Positions 27,257-35,829 of a stretch of DNA of 64,000 bases are shown here, one piece after another. The notes below the pieces were generated by a model. It had not been told where the DNA came from, made no database searches, and worked only from the letters and a program-made list of their open reading frames with translations. How positions within the stretch are numbered: the first letter of the stretch is position 1; every line of letters starts with the position of its first letter. Origin of the DNA: Rhodococcus sp. SBT000017 (lineage in GTDB: Bacteria; Actinomycetota; Actinomycetes; Mycobacteriales; Mycobacteriaceae); the NCBI RefSeq assembly GCF_003688915.1, contig NZ_REFU01000001.1:3224001-3288000 (forward strand). Direction: 5' to 3'. The position numbers were made by a program, and so were the translations under genes.

Positions 27257-27298
27257 GAAGGCCCCGTTCGCGCGATGTAGTGCGCGAACGGGGCCTTC
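27257..27298. terminator. strong bidirectional terminator hairpin
   Basis: Perfect 17-bp stem (GAAGGCCCCGTTCGCGC at 27257-27273 with its complement at 27282-27298) and eight-base loop, between the convergent ends of the TetR gene and the protease gene. Serves both strands. Confidence 0.9.
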
Positions 27299-27315
27299 GG
27301 CCGAAACGGGTGGAT

Positions 27316-27972
27316 CTAGGGAGCCGGGACGAATCCTGCGCCGAGTCCGTTGCCCTGATCGACGTTGCGAAGGATCGCGTCGAAGTTGGTGCCGACCTCG
27401 GGGCCGAAGCACGCCACGCCGAGGTAGGCGTTGACCATGCCGACGAGGGTGTTGCCGACGACGACCGGGCTGCCCGAGTCACCTTCGACGACACACAGCT
27501 GAGCCCAGGTCTCCTGCGACTGCAGGATGTCGCCGTACGCGAGTCCGCAGGTGTTGCCGGTGGTACGGCCTTCCTTGCAGACGATGTTCGGGAACGCCGT
27601 CGGCGGGCCGACCTGAGAGATTGTCACGTTGCCGACGCGGTTGATCGGTGCGACCTTGTCACGCTGGAATTCGATGAGGGCGTAGTCGTATTCCGGGTTG
27701 GAGAACGCGATGCGGCCGACCTCACCGAGGGAGGTGTCGTACTCGGGAACGATGGAGGCACCCGCTTGGCCACAGTGACCGGCGGTGAAGCCGACCAGGT
27801 TTCCGTTGCGGTCGTTTCCGATCGTCGTCAGCGTGCACTCGGCCTGGCCTCCGACGATGATTCCCGAGCCGCCGCCGAGAGCAGCTGGAGTGGCCGCGGA
27901 TGCGGTCCCCACGCCGACGCTGGCTACGATTGCAGCCGCCCCCACGACGACGAGCATGAATTTCTTGAACAT
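27316..27972 (-). CDS. secreted chymotrypsin-like S1 serine protease
   Basis: 218 residues. A signal peptide (residues 1-26, cleaving near ASA-AT) is followed by the protease fold with His in TAGHCG, Asp in the DYALIEF strand and nucleophile Ser in VEGDSGSPVVV. Four Cys allow two disulphides (CTL/HCG and CKEG/CGLA pairs are plausible). There is almost no propeptide, unlike streptogrisins. It resembles small secreted actinobacterial trypsin-like proteins of the Rhodococcus/Nocardia group. Substrate and role are unknown; flanked by a terminator and about 66 bases from the upstream gene. Confidence 0.88.
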   Translation of the reverse strand: MFKKFMLVVVGAAAIVASVGVGTASAATPAALGGGSGIIVGGQAECTLTTIGNDRNGNLVGFTAGHCGQAGASIVPEYDTSLGEVGRIAFSNPEYDYALIEFQRDKVAPINRVGNVTISQVGPPTAFPNIVCKEGRTTGNTCGLAYGDILQSQETWAQLCVVEGDSGSPVVVGNTLVGMVNAYLGVACFGPEVGTNFDAILRNVDQGNGLGAGFVPAP

Positions 27973-28038
27973 GTACTCCCTCTCAGCGGTGTCGGCAGAA
28001 CCCTAGCAACAACAGGTGTACGAGCACGAGCGAGTCGT

Positions 28039-28788
28039 TCATACGTCCTGCTCGAGGGCTGCAAGCGTCGTGCGCGCCTCCTCGAGTTGGCGGCTCAGTT
28101 CTGCAACGCGTCGGGCAGCCTCCTCGCGCGCGTGGGAGATGACGGCCTCGACCGCGTCACGTGCGGTGGGATCGCCCAACTCTCGGACCGCGCGACTCAC
28201 CGACTCCGGGCTCACCGGTTGCGCTTTGGTGGGCCGTTTCGCGCCCTGGGTGACCGTGACCGACCAATCGTTGTCGGCCCCGGCATGAATGGTGACGCTG
28301 ATTCCGCCCGGCGCCTTCTTCGGTCGACGCGACGCCTGGATCGGCGCGGGTCCCGCCGATCCCGTCGAAGCGGCAGGAGTGGATGCAGTCGGTGCCACGG
28401 GTGCTGTGGGGGCCTTCGGTGCAACGGCTGCGGCCGGTCGCTTCGGGGCCGGGGCCGATGCGGGCACCTGTGGCTGCGTAGGCGCGGACGGCGGGATTCG
28501 CTTGGCGGCCACGCGTTTCGCCGGCGCGGGCGGAGTGGCTGGATTGCGGGTGATGCGCAGTTCCTCGGCCTCGTAGGGCAATTCGTCGTTGACGCCCTTC
28601 GGGCTGATCGTGACCGTGTTGCCGTCGATCGACACGACCTTGGCCGAGGTGCCGTCGGGCAGGCCGAGACTCGGGTTCGGTTCACGGAGATAGACGGTGG
28701 CCCTACGTCCCTCGGCGAGCGCCGCGGCCAGTGTCGTCAGATTCTCGGGAGTCAACGAATCGTTCACAGCGCGCCCACGGGGTGGCAT
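28039..28788 (-). CDS. DUF6319-like protein with Ala/Pro-rich linker
   Basis: 249 residues. An N-terminal domain (about 10-80) with the sequence ATVYLREPNPSLGLPDG and a small beta-rich pattern is followed by an Ala/Pro/Lys-rich low-complexity linker (about 80-160), then a C-terminal part ending in a coiled coil (REEAARRVAELSRQLEEART). I associate it with the actinobacterial DUF6319 family, but from memory only. No membrane segment. The basic linker suggests nucleic-acid or envelope-polymer contact (inference). Confidence 0.6.
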   Translation of the reverse strand: MPPRGRAVNDSLTPENLTTLAAALAEGRRATVYLREPNPSLGLPDGTSAKVVSIDGNTVTISPKGVNDELPYEAEELRITRNPATPPAPAKRVAAKRIPPSAPTQPQVPASAPAPKRPAAAVAPKAPTAPVAPTASTPAASTGSAGPAPIQASRRPKKAPGGISVTIHAGADNDWSVTVTQGAKRPTKAQPVSPESVSRAVRELGDPTARDAVEAVISHAREEAARRVAELSRQLEEARTTLAALEQDV

Positions 28789-29185
28789 CGACTACCGGCC
28801 TTTCTCGAAAGTGTTTGCGAATACTGTCGCACATATGCAGGTGAGATGTGGCCGGGGCAGCGCAGGGCGCGTCGGATCGGCGTATCGAGAGGAGGTTATC
28901 TGTTAATCCAAGTAACTGTAACCGCAAGTAACTGTTACTTGGATTAACACTTAGATTGAGGTGGCCGAGAAGTCCGATGCGCCTCACTCTAGACGACAGC
29001 CCTCGCGCGCGCCCGTCGAGTCCATACGATGTGCCGTCGCCCCCGCGCGGGTACGGGCGAGTAGCCGCGTGACTCTCGGCGAGATCGGTGTCCCGGAGCC
29101 ACCTCACCGAACCGCCCTCGCGCGCGGTTTCTGCCGCGTAGCCTGGCGGCGTGCCTTCTTGCGCAGGTACGGAACAGGAGTCTCG
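28789..29185. promoter_or_regulatory. intergenic promoter region before plsB
   Basis: 397 bases between the divergent DUF6319-like and plsB genes. It contains an AT-rich cluster of inverted repeats at 28903-28947 (separate entry) and, directly before plsB, the ribosome binding site CAGGAG. The stretch 28961-29185 is open in the plsB frame, but its composition and the ATG with good ribosome binding site at 29186 argue against translation there. Confidence 0.5.
28903..28947. promoter_or_regulatory. three-half-site operator upstream of plsB
   Basis: Outer arms TTAATCCAAGTAAC (28903-28916) and GTTACTTGGATTAA (28934-28947) are perfect complements. Within them the half-site CAAGTAAC occurs twice forward and once reversed, the last two forming CAAGTAAC-T-GTTACTTG at 28925-28941. 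Such overlapping palindromes suit a dimeric TetR- or GntR-type lipid regulator. The site is about 240 bases upstream of plsB and could also act on the divergent gene. Confidence 0.6.
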
Positions 29186-31483
29186 ATGTACCACCTCGAC
29201 GCGGACGAGCAGTCGCTCAGCGACGGTCCGCACGTGTATTTGCTCGATGCCAAATCCACCCTCGAGGTTCAGGCTCTGAATCAGTGGATCGACGCCACGA
29301 CTCCCGACGGCGAGCCCCGTCCACCCTCGGTGGTGCTCTCCGGTGAGGCGAGAACGTCTCTGTCGGACAGTGTTCGCGGTTACGCCGACGATCCGCTGCT
29401 GATCCCGCTTCGAGTGACGCTGTCCGATCGCAAGAGCGGAATACTGCACCGGATCTTCGCGCCCCGTGGTCGGTCCAAGCCCACGCAGGTATGGCAGCGA
29501 TGGGTGGCGGGCGACGATCCCGACCACTCCGCAGTTCTCGTCGGCGAGCCCGCGACGCTCAGTGATCTGCAGGATCGGTTCGAGCGCGGCGGCGGCACGT
29601 CACTGTCGTCGTTCATTCTGCGGCAGGCCAGTCTGGCTCTGGACAAAGCCGAGCGCGGCGTCATCGGCTCCGAGTACAAGATCCCGCGCTTCGTCGTCGA
29701 GGACATGACCGAGCAGAAGAAGTTCCGGGACGGCATCACCGAGCTCGCGGAGGAAGTCGGTCAGGATCGCGACGCCGTCGACTCGCGCGTCCACGACATC
29801 CTCGGCGAGATGGTCGCAACCGAGACCCGCCGCGCAGTCGAGATGTGGGGAACGCTCGGGGCGTACTTCTCTCGGGCGTACAAGGTCGATGTGGACCGTG
29901 ATCAACTGCAGAAGGTGCGCGAACTCAACAAGAACTATCCGTTGGTGTTCCTGCCCAATCACCGTTCCTATCTCGACCCGCTCGTGCTGCGTCCGGCGCT
30001 GTTGGCCGAAGGGTTGCCGCTCAACCACGTCATGGGCGGCATCAACGTCGGCTTCTGGCCGTTGGGTCCGATCGCCAAACGCAGTGGCGTGGTGCTGATT
30101 CAGCGCAAGTTCTCCGACGCGATCTACAAGTGGACGCTGCGTCAGTACATGAGCTTCCTGCTGAGCAAGCGGTTCAACCTGGAGTGGTACATCGAGGGCG
30201 GCCGTAGCCGCACCGGAAAGCTCCGCCCGCCGCGGTTCGGCCTGTTGACCTATCTGGTCGACGCACTCGAGACCAGCGATGCAGAGGACGTCTATCTGGT
30301 TCCGACGTCCATCACCTACGACCGTCTGCACGAGGTCGGCGCGATGGCCGAGGAATCGCACGGAGCGAAGAAGCAGGCCGAGGGCATCCGGATGGCCATC
30401 GGCTACATCCGCGCACAGGGCACGTTGCGCGGCAACGTGTACCTCAACTTCGGCGAGCCGATGTCGGTCGCGTCGATCGTCGCCGACAACCCCGACAAGC
30501 GGGTGGCGGTGCAGAAGATCGCGCTCGGCGTCTCCCACGCGATCAACGACGCGACTCCGGTGACTCCGGCGGCGTTGGTCACCATGGCCCTGCTCGGCAT
30601 CGAGGATCGCGCCCTCAACGTCAACGAGATGTGGGCCATCATCGCCCCGCTGGCCCGCTACATCAAACGCCGCAACCTGCCCACCGCGGGCGGAGTGGAC
30701 ATCGCCGACGTCGACGTCGTCCGCTCGGCCGTCATCGCACAGGTCAACGCCAACGTCGTCAAGCGTTTCGACGACGGCCCCGAGCCCCTGTTCTATCTGG
30801 CTCAGGACAAGCACCTGGTGGCAGCGTTCTTCCGCAACAATGCAATCCACTTCTTCGTCATGCGCGCCATCGGCGAGTTGGTCGTTCTGCCGACCAGCGG
30901 CGATTCGGCGCCACTGACCCAGGAATCTCTGTGGCAGTCGGCACTGCAGTTGCGCGATCTGCTCAAGTTCGAGTTCTTCTTCGGCGACAAGAAGGACTTC
31001 GGCGAACGGCTCGAATCCGAGGTCGATCTCATCGATCCGGACTGGCGCGCCCACATCAGCGACCCGGATTACGCTGCGCGACAACTTCAGTCACAGGATC
31101 TGCATCTGGCGCACCGCGTGTTGCAGCCGATCTTCGAGGCGTATCAAGTGGTTGCCGATCAGCTGATGTTGCTGCCTCAGAGCGGTGAGTTCGACAAGCC
31201 CAAGTTCATCGCGGAATGCCTCGGTGCCGCTCAGGCCAGACGGCTTCGTCAGCAGCTCGATCACAGCGAATCGATCTCCGGCGAATTATTCGATACCGCA
31301 CTGCAATTGGCGGCAAATCGCGATCTCGTCGATTCCAGTTCCGACGGTATCGCACGCCGACGGCGAGACTTTGCACTCGAGATCGACGAGTGGGCGCGCA
31401 AGGTGCGTACGATCCGCGACATGGCCCACCGCATGCTGCGCGAGGTAGAACCGATCTCGGCCCCCGAGGAGAACAATTCATGA
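29186..31483 (+). CDS. plsB: glycerol-3-phosphate 1-O-acyltransferase
   Basis: Membrane-associated GPAT of 765 residues catalysing the first acylation of glycerol-3-phosphate in phospholipid and triacylglycerol synthesis. Block I NHRSYLD (HxxxxD) is near residue 260, block II IKRSGVVLIQRKF near 295-310, block III GGRSRTGKLRPPRFG near 338, block IV VYLVPTSITYDRL near 370. Length and motifs match PlsB2 of M. tuberculosis (Rv2482c). CAGGAG precedes ATG 29186. Its TGA overlaps the plsC start, and a class III cyclase follows. Confidence 0.93.
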   Translation: MYHLDADEQSLSDGPHVYLLDAKSTLEVQALNQWIDATTPDGEPRPPSVVLSGEARTSLSDSVRGYADDPLLIPLRVTLSDRKSGILHRIFAPRGRSKPTQVWQRWVAGDDPDHSAVLVGEPATLSDLQDRFERGGGTSLSSFILRQASLALDKAERGVIGSEYKIPRFVVEDMTEQKKFRDGITELAEEVGQDRDAVDSRVHDILGEMVATETRRAVEMWGTLGAYFSRAYKVDVDRDQLQKVRELNKNYPLVFLPNHRSYLDPLVLRPALLAEGLPLNHVMGGINVGFWPLGPIAKRSGVVLIQRKFSDAIYKWTLRQYMSFLLSKRFNLEWYIEGGRSRTGKLRPPRFGLLTYLVDALETSDAEDVYLVPTSITYDRLHEVGAMAEESHGAKKQAEGIRMAIGYIRAQGTLRGNVYLNFGEPMSVASIVADNPDKRVAVQKIALGVSHAINDATPVTPAALVTMALLGIEDRALNVNEMWAIIAPLARYIKRRNLPTAGGVDIADVDVVRSAVIAQVNANVVKRFDDGPEPLFYLAQDKHLVAAFFRNNAIHFFVMRAIGELVVLPTSGDSAPLTQESLWQSALQLRDLLKFEFFFGDKKDFGERLESEVDLIDPDWRAHISDPDYAARQLQSQDLHLAHRVLQPIFEAYQVVADQLMLLPQSGEFDKPKFIAECLGAAQARRLRQQLDHSESISGELFDTALQLAANRDLVDSSSDGIARRRRDFALEIDEWARKVRTIRDMAHRMLREVEPISAPEENNS

Positions 31484-32907
31484 CCGAGTTCGACGATCGA
31501 CTGATCGCGATCGCCGCCGCTCCACCCGGCCGAGACACCGTTGCGTTCTTCGATCTCGACGGCACCCTGATCAACGGGTTCTCGGCCCGTGCAGTGTTTC
31601 TCGAACGACTCAAGACCCTCGACGTGACGGTCAAGGAACTGTGGGAGATATCGAGCGCCGTCGTCGAGATGCGGATGCGCAACTCCCCGGTCGACAACCT
31701 GATGGGCAAGGCCGTCCGCGGTCTGGAGGGCCGTCGGGAAGAGGATCTGATGGAACAGGCATACACGCTGTTCCGCAACGAGATCGCGCCGATGATCTAC
31801 CCGCAAGCCCGCATCCTCGTCGAGGCCCACCGCCACGCCGGGCATCGACTGGTGATGGCGACCTCGGCCACGCCGTACCAGGCGCTGCCGGTCCAGCAGG
31901 ACATGATGTTCGAGACACTGTTGTGCACCACTCCCGTGGTCACCGACGGAATACTGACCGGGGAGCTGGTCGGCGATTCGCTGTGGGGACCACGCAAGGC
32001 ACAGGCCGCGATCGACTACGCCGACCGTGAGGGAATCGCTCTCGCCGGCTGCTTCGCCTACTCCAACGGCGGTGAGGACGTGCCACTGCTCGAGGCCGTC
32101 GGCCGCCCCGTCGCACTGAACCCGGATCCCGAACTACAGCGGTACGCGGCGAAGAAGAAGTGGCCGTCGCTGACGTTGGAGAGTCCCAAGCGCGGCACCG
32201 ATCTGACCTCCGCCGTGCGCAGCACCGCCGCTCTGGGGTCGGTGCTGGCCAGCGCGTCGATCGGCCTCGGCCTGGGACTGCTGACACGCAGCCGCCGCAC
32301 CGGAGCGAACATCACCAGCACCATTGCGCCGGACATCGCGCTGACCATCGCCGGAGTGAAACTCGACGTGACCGGCACCGAGAACGCGTGGTCGGCGCGG
32401 CCGGCTGTGTTCATGTTCAACCATCAGAGCACCGCCGACTCGATCATCGTCACCTCCATTCTCCGACGGGACATCACCGCGGTCGCCAAGCGCGAGCTCG
32501 AGCGCGACCCGCGATTCGCCCTGCTGGGCAGGATCTTCGACGTCGCCTACGTCGACCGTGGCGATCCCTCTCAGGCGCGGGAGGCGATGCGTCCGGCCAT
32601 AGAGAAGTTGCACAGTGGCATCTCGGTCGCCATCGCGCCCGAGGGCACGCGTATGCCGACGTCGCGTCTCGGCCGGTTCAAGAAGGGCGGCTTCCACCTG
32701 GCGATGCAGGCCGGAGTGCCCATCGTTCCGATCGTCATCCACAATGCCGGAGACGTGATGTGGAAAAAGGATTTCACCGTCCATTCCGGTACCGTCAAGG
32801 TCACCGTCGGCGAGCCCATTCCCACCACGGACTGGGAGCCCGAGAAGATCGACGCGTACGTGGACGATGTCCGTTCCTATTTCGACAGAACGTTGGGATA
32901 TGCCTGA
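31480..32907 (+). CDS. plsC: HAD-IB phosphatase fused to 1-acylglycerol-3-phosphate acyltransferase
   Basis: 475 residues. The N-terminal HAD phosphatase (FFDLDGTLI at about 23-31, later GCFAYSNGGEDVPLLEAVG) is fused to a PlsC acyltransferase from about residue 285 with NHQSTAD (HxxxxD) near 313, then EGTRMPTSRLGRFKKGG. The same fusion occurs in M. tuberculosis Rv2483c. The acyltransferase makes phosphatidic acid; the HAD part could remove phosphate from a lipid intermediate or phosphoserine. ATG 31480 overlaps the plsB TGA and the cyclase start overlaps this stop, so all three are coupled. Confidence 0.92.
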   Translation: MTEFDDRLIAIAAAPPGRDTVAFFDLDGTLINGFSARAVFLERLKTLDVTVKELWEISSAVVEMRMRNSPVDNLMGKAVRGLEGRREEDLMEQAYTLFRNEIAPMIYPQARILVEAHRHAGHRLVMATSATPYQALPVQQDMMFETLLCTTPVVTDGILTGELVGDSLWGPRKAQAAIDYADREGIALAGCFAYSNGGEDVPLLEAVGRPVALNPDPELQRYAAKKKWPSLTLESPKRGTDLTSAVRSTAALGSVLASASIGLGLGLLTRSRRTGANITSTIAPDIALTIAGVKLDVTGTENAWSARPAVFMFNHQSTADSIIVTSILRRDITAVAKRELERDPRFALLGRIFDVAYVDRGDPSQAREAMRPAIEKLHSGISVAIAPEGTRMPTSRLGRFKKGGFHLAMQAGVPIVPIVIHNAGDVMWKKDFTVHSGTVKVTVGEPIPTTDWEPEKIDAYVDDVRSYFDRTLGYA

Positions 32908-33931
32908 GAACCAGATCAACTCGGTGGTGCAAGCGGAGATCGAACGCAATCTCCTGGGGGGCACGCCGAAGTACACCCGATCCGACATCGTCAGCAGGTC
33001 GGGGCTGCCGCTCGAACGGGTCATCGCGCTGTGGATCGGTATGGGCTTTCCGATCCACACCGACACCGAGGCGGTCGTCTACACCGACGCGGACCTCGAG
33101 GCACTGAAGCTGATCACCGGACTCACCGAGCAGAAGGTCATCAAGTCCGAGATGGAGGTCGCTATTGCGCGCACTCTCGGCCAGTCGATGTCCAGGCTCG
33201 CGGAATGGCAAGTGGGCGTGGTGAACTCTCACATCCTCGAGCGGATCACCAGCAGCGAGGAAGACCAGAACGACATCGACGCCATCCGGCGCAACGCCAG
33301 GGACATCGCCGCCGAGACGGTCCCCACCCTCGAAGCGCTCCAGGCGTATACCTGGCGTCGGCACTTGGCCGCGGCGGCCGGACGGTCCATCGCCGCTCCC
33401 GACGACGCCACCGACAGCCCCGTCATGGCCGTCGGCTTCGCGGACATGGTCGGCTACACCAGCCTGACACGTCGACTCGACATCGGCGAACTGACGACGC
33501 TCCTCGAGGAGTTCGAGTCACTGGCCACCAATATCATTGCGCGCGGGCGTGGTTCGGTGATCAAGAACGTCGGGGACGAGGTGATGTTCAGCGCGCAGAC
33601 GCCCGAGGACGCCGCCCACATCGCCCTCGACCTGCAGGACGCATTCGCCGAGCAGGAGGACATGCCGGACCTGCGGGTCGGGTTGGCCTGGGGCCCGGTT
33701 CTCGCCCGCTACGGGGACCTGTACGGTTCGGTGGTCAACATCGCTGCGCGCCTGACCAGTTCGTCCAATCCGGGAACGATCCTGGTCGACACCGTCATGA
33801 CCGAGGAACTGCGGCACGATTCCGAGTTCTACCTCAAATCGGTCCGCTCGCTACGGGTCAAGGGTTTCCACAAGCTCAAGCCCCATCGACTCAAGCGCAA
33901 CAAACGCAGCGGTCACCGGAGCGAGGAGTAG
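32900..33931 (+). CDS. class III adenylyl cyclase
   Basis: 343 residues. An N-terminal helical regulatory domain (about 1-165) resembles the autoinhibitory or pH-sensing domain of mycobacterial soluble cyclases such as Rv1264/Rv2212. The catalytic CHD domain has the metal-binding FADMVGYTSLTRR near 179, GDEVMFSA near 230 and the transition-state region GSVVNIAARLTSSSNPG near 280. No membrane segment. ATG 32900 overlaps the plsC stop by eight bases. Co-translation with plsB-plsC suggests cAMP production tied to membrane lipid synthesis. Its end overlaps the convergent glycosyltransferase by 19 bases. Confidence 0.88.
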   Translation: MPENQINSVVQAEIERNLLGGTPKYTRSDIVSRSGLPLERVIALWIGMGFPIHTDTEAVVYTDADLEALKLITGLTEQKVIKSEMEVAIARTLGQSMSRLAEWQVGVVNSHILERITSSEEDQNDIDAIRRNARDIAAETVPTLEALQAYTWRRHLAAAAGRSIAAPDDATDSPVMAVGFADMVGYTSLTRRLDIGELTTLLEEFESLATNIIARGRGSVIKNVGDEVMFSAQTPEDAAHIALDLQDAFAEQEDMPDLRVGLAWGPVLARYGDLYGSVVNIAARLTSSSNPGTILVDTVMTEELRHDSEFYLKSVRSLRVKGFHKLKPHRLKRNKRSGHRSEE

Positions 33932-34974
33932 AACTCCAGGTGACGACGCGCGGCCTCGTCCCACGTCAGGCTGCGCGCCAGAGTCAGCCCCGGCGACGAG
34001 TCCAGCGGTGCCACGAGCGCACGTTCCAATTCGGCCGCCATGGCCTGCGCCGTGGACGCATAGGTAACGCTGTCTCCGAACACTTCCCGCAGTACCGGCA
34101 GATCTCGCGCGACGACGGGAGTCGACGCAGCGAGAGCCTCCATGGCAGCCAGTCCGAAACCCTCCTTGGTGGAGAAGAACGGCAGCACGGCGGCCTGCGC
34201 CACGAGGTGCGGCAGTTCGTCGTCGTCGACGGTACCGAGTATCACCGGCTCGATACCGAGTTCCGTTGCGCGGCGGTCGAACTCCGTCCGATAGTCGCGG
34301 TAGTCGAACAGCGTCTCGCCGCCGGCGAACACCAGTCGCAGATCGTGCGCACGCAGCCGCGCGAAGGCGTCGAGCAGATCGAGACTGCCTTTGCGTGGTT
34401 CGATACCGCCCACTGCGAGCACGTATCGGCCGAGCTTCTCGCGCCAGTGTGATCGTCCGGATTGTGCAGCTGCGGTGAACCTCTCGGCGTCGACGCCGTT
34501 GGGAATGACCGTGGGCTCGAATCCCCATCTACGGTGAACATCGCCGGCCACCGCTGCCGACACGCAGATGCGTGCATACGGGGCGGTGATCGCGCGTTCG
34601 TGACATGCGGCCAGCTCGGGCGTGGTGAACTCGTCCAGGTGATGGATGGTCCTGATGCAGCGGCCGACGGCGTTGGCGGAGATGCAGTCCTGCGCATGGA
34701 CGATGTCGTACTCGTCCGACGTGAAGGCCTGCCGCAGAACATCTATGGACCGCAGAATTCGTTCTCCGACGTTCTCACCGTCCCGATGCTCGAACGGGAC
34801 CATTCTGATGTCGACGGCGGGGTCGACGGTACGAAAGAACGTGCTGTCTCCGCCGCGGCCGAGCGACCACACAGACACGTCCTGCCCGGCGCGCGCCAGT
34901 GCCTCCGCCAGCGCCAGCGTGTGCACCACTCCACCGCGCGGCTTGGACGAGTAGGTCAGCAGACTGATCTTCAC
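33913..34974 (-). CDS. MSMEG_0565-type family 4 glycosyltransferase of the Nit1C cluster
   Basis: 353 residues, GT-B fold GT4 retaining glycosyltransferase. The N-terminal domain opens with SKPRGGVVHTLALAEAL, the nucleotide-sugar site has VGGIEPRKGS and the E-x7-E motif is in KEGFGLAAMEALAAS near 285. Gene order places it as the last member of the Nit1C cluster, as MSMEG_0565 is in M. smegmatis. ATG overlaps the preceding nitrilase-like stop (ATGA). Why a sugar transferase belongs to a cyanide/nitrile cluster is not known. Confidence 0.85.
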   Translation of the reverse strand: MKISLLTYSSKPRGGVVHTLALAEALARAGQDVSVWSLGRGGDSTFFRTVDPAVDIRMVPFEHRDGENVGERILRSIDVLRQAFTSDEYDIVHAQDCISANAVGRCIRTIHHLDEFTTPELAACHERAITAPYARICVSAAVAGDVHRRWGFEPTVIPNGVDAERFTAAAQSGRSHWREKLGRYVLAVGGIEPRKGSLDLLDAFARLRAHDLRLVFAGGETLFDYRDYRTEFDRRATELGIEPVILGTVDDDELPHLVAQAAVLPFFSTKEGFGLAAMEALAASTPVVARDLPVLREVFGDSVTYASTAQAMAAELERALVAPLDSSPGLTLARSLTWDEAARRHLEFYSSLR

Positions 34975-35822
34975 TGACCCGGCTTCTCCTGCAACAGATT
35001 CGGATATGCGTCCACGCGACGTTCCGCCAGGTGATGCAGCCCCCGTCGAGCTCGGTCGACCTCTGCATCGACATCGATCTCGTGCACCGCGAGGCCACCT
35101 TTGGACCAGGTCCGCGCCAGGACGTCGCCACCGGGGCCCACGATCTTCGCCTGCCCGAGAAAGCGCAGGGAACCCATCACCCCGGTTTGATTGGACGAGA
35201 CCAACACCACCTGGTTCTCGGCCGCCCGGGCCGCGTCGTACAGATCGAACAGACGGGACTGCCGATCGTTCGGCAGCGAGGACGCCCTATCGGTGACGCT
35301 TGCGGGCCACGCGGACAGCGCCGCAATGATTCTCGCACCATCGAGTGCCAACGTCCGCGCCGACTCCGGGAACGTCTTGTCGTAGTCGATCAGCATCCCC
35401 ATCCGCCCCACCGGGGTATCGAAGGCCTCGAACCGGTCACCGGCCGCGTAGGCGAGCGACTCCCCGAGCGGCTGGTGCACCTTGCGGTGACTACCCAGAA
35501 TGCCGTCCCCCGTCAGACACGCGGCAGCGTTGTACCGCAACCCTTTCGACAGCTCGGTGTACCCGATGCAGATCGTCATGTCTCCGGCCGCAGCGATGAT
35601 CGCCGCCAGTTCCGGTCCGTCGGGATCGAGGGTGGGCGGCAGTTCCGCGGGATCCGGATTGCTCAGGCTGTTGATGTAACCCCCGAGGGACGCGTCGGGC
35701 AGCACCAGGAGATCGATGCCTTCTCGGGCCGCACTGGAGATGATCGTGGTGATCTTCAGTACGGCCCGGTCGACATCTCTCCCGAAATGTGCTGCCAGCG
35801 CGCCGATCTTGATGGGGGCCAA
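34971..35822 (-). CDS. nitrilase-superfamily protein lacking catalytic Glu and Cys
   Basis: 283 residues, similar over its length to the true nitrilase encoded 1.6 kb upstream. Aligned by eye on shared blocks, the catalytic Glu becomes Asp43 (LPDASLGGY versus LPEACLGGY) and the nucleophilic Cys becomes Asp146 (LIDYDKTFPE versus QICYDKGFPE). The Lys is kept (Lys114, RKVHQPLGE). It should therefore not hydrolyse nitriles or amides and may be a partner or binding subunit. TTG 35822 is the likely start, seven bases after the flavoprotein stop; no strong ribosome binding site is visible. M. smegmatis has a comparable extra member (MSMEG_0566 position). Confidence 0.85.
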   Translation of the reverse strand: MAPIKIGALAAHFGRDVDRAVLKITTIISSAAREGIDLLVLPDASLGGYINSLSNPDPAELPPTLDPDGPELAAIIAAAGDMTICIGYTELSKGLRYNAAACLTGDGILGSHRKVHQPLGESLAYAAGDRFEAFDTPVGRMGMLIDYDKTFPESARTLALDGARIIAALSAWPASVTDRASSLPNDRQSRLFDLYDAARAAENQVVLVSSNQTGVMGSLRFLGQAKIVGPGGDVLARTWSKGGLAVHEIDVDAEVDRARRGLHHLAERRVDAYPNLLQEKPGQ

Positions 35823-35829
35823 TGGGGAC

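Noticed and set aside
27280..28947. 555-residue plus-strand open frame spanning the protease and DUF6319-like genes
   Set aside because: Runs through a strong terminator hairpin and two minus-strand genes with a signal peptide and catalytic triad.
29600..31084. 494-residue open frame antisense to plsB
   Set aside because: PlsB has all four acyltransferase blocks on the other strand.
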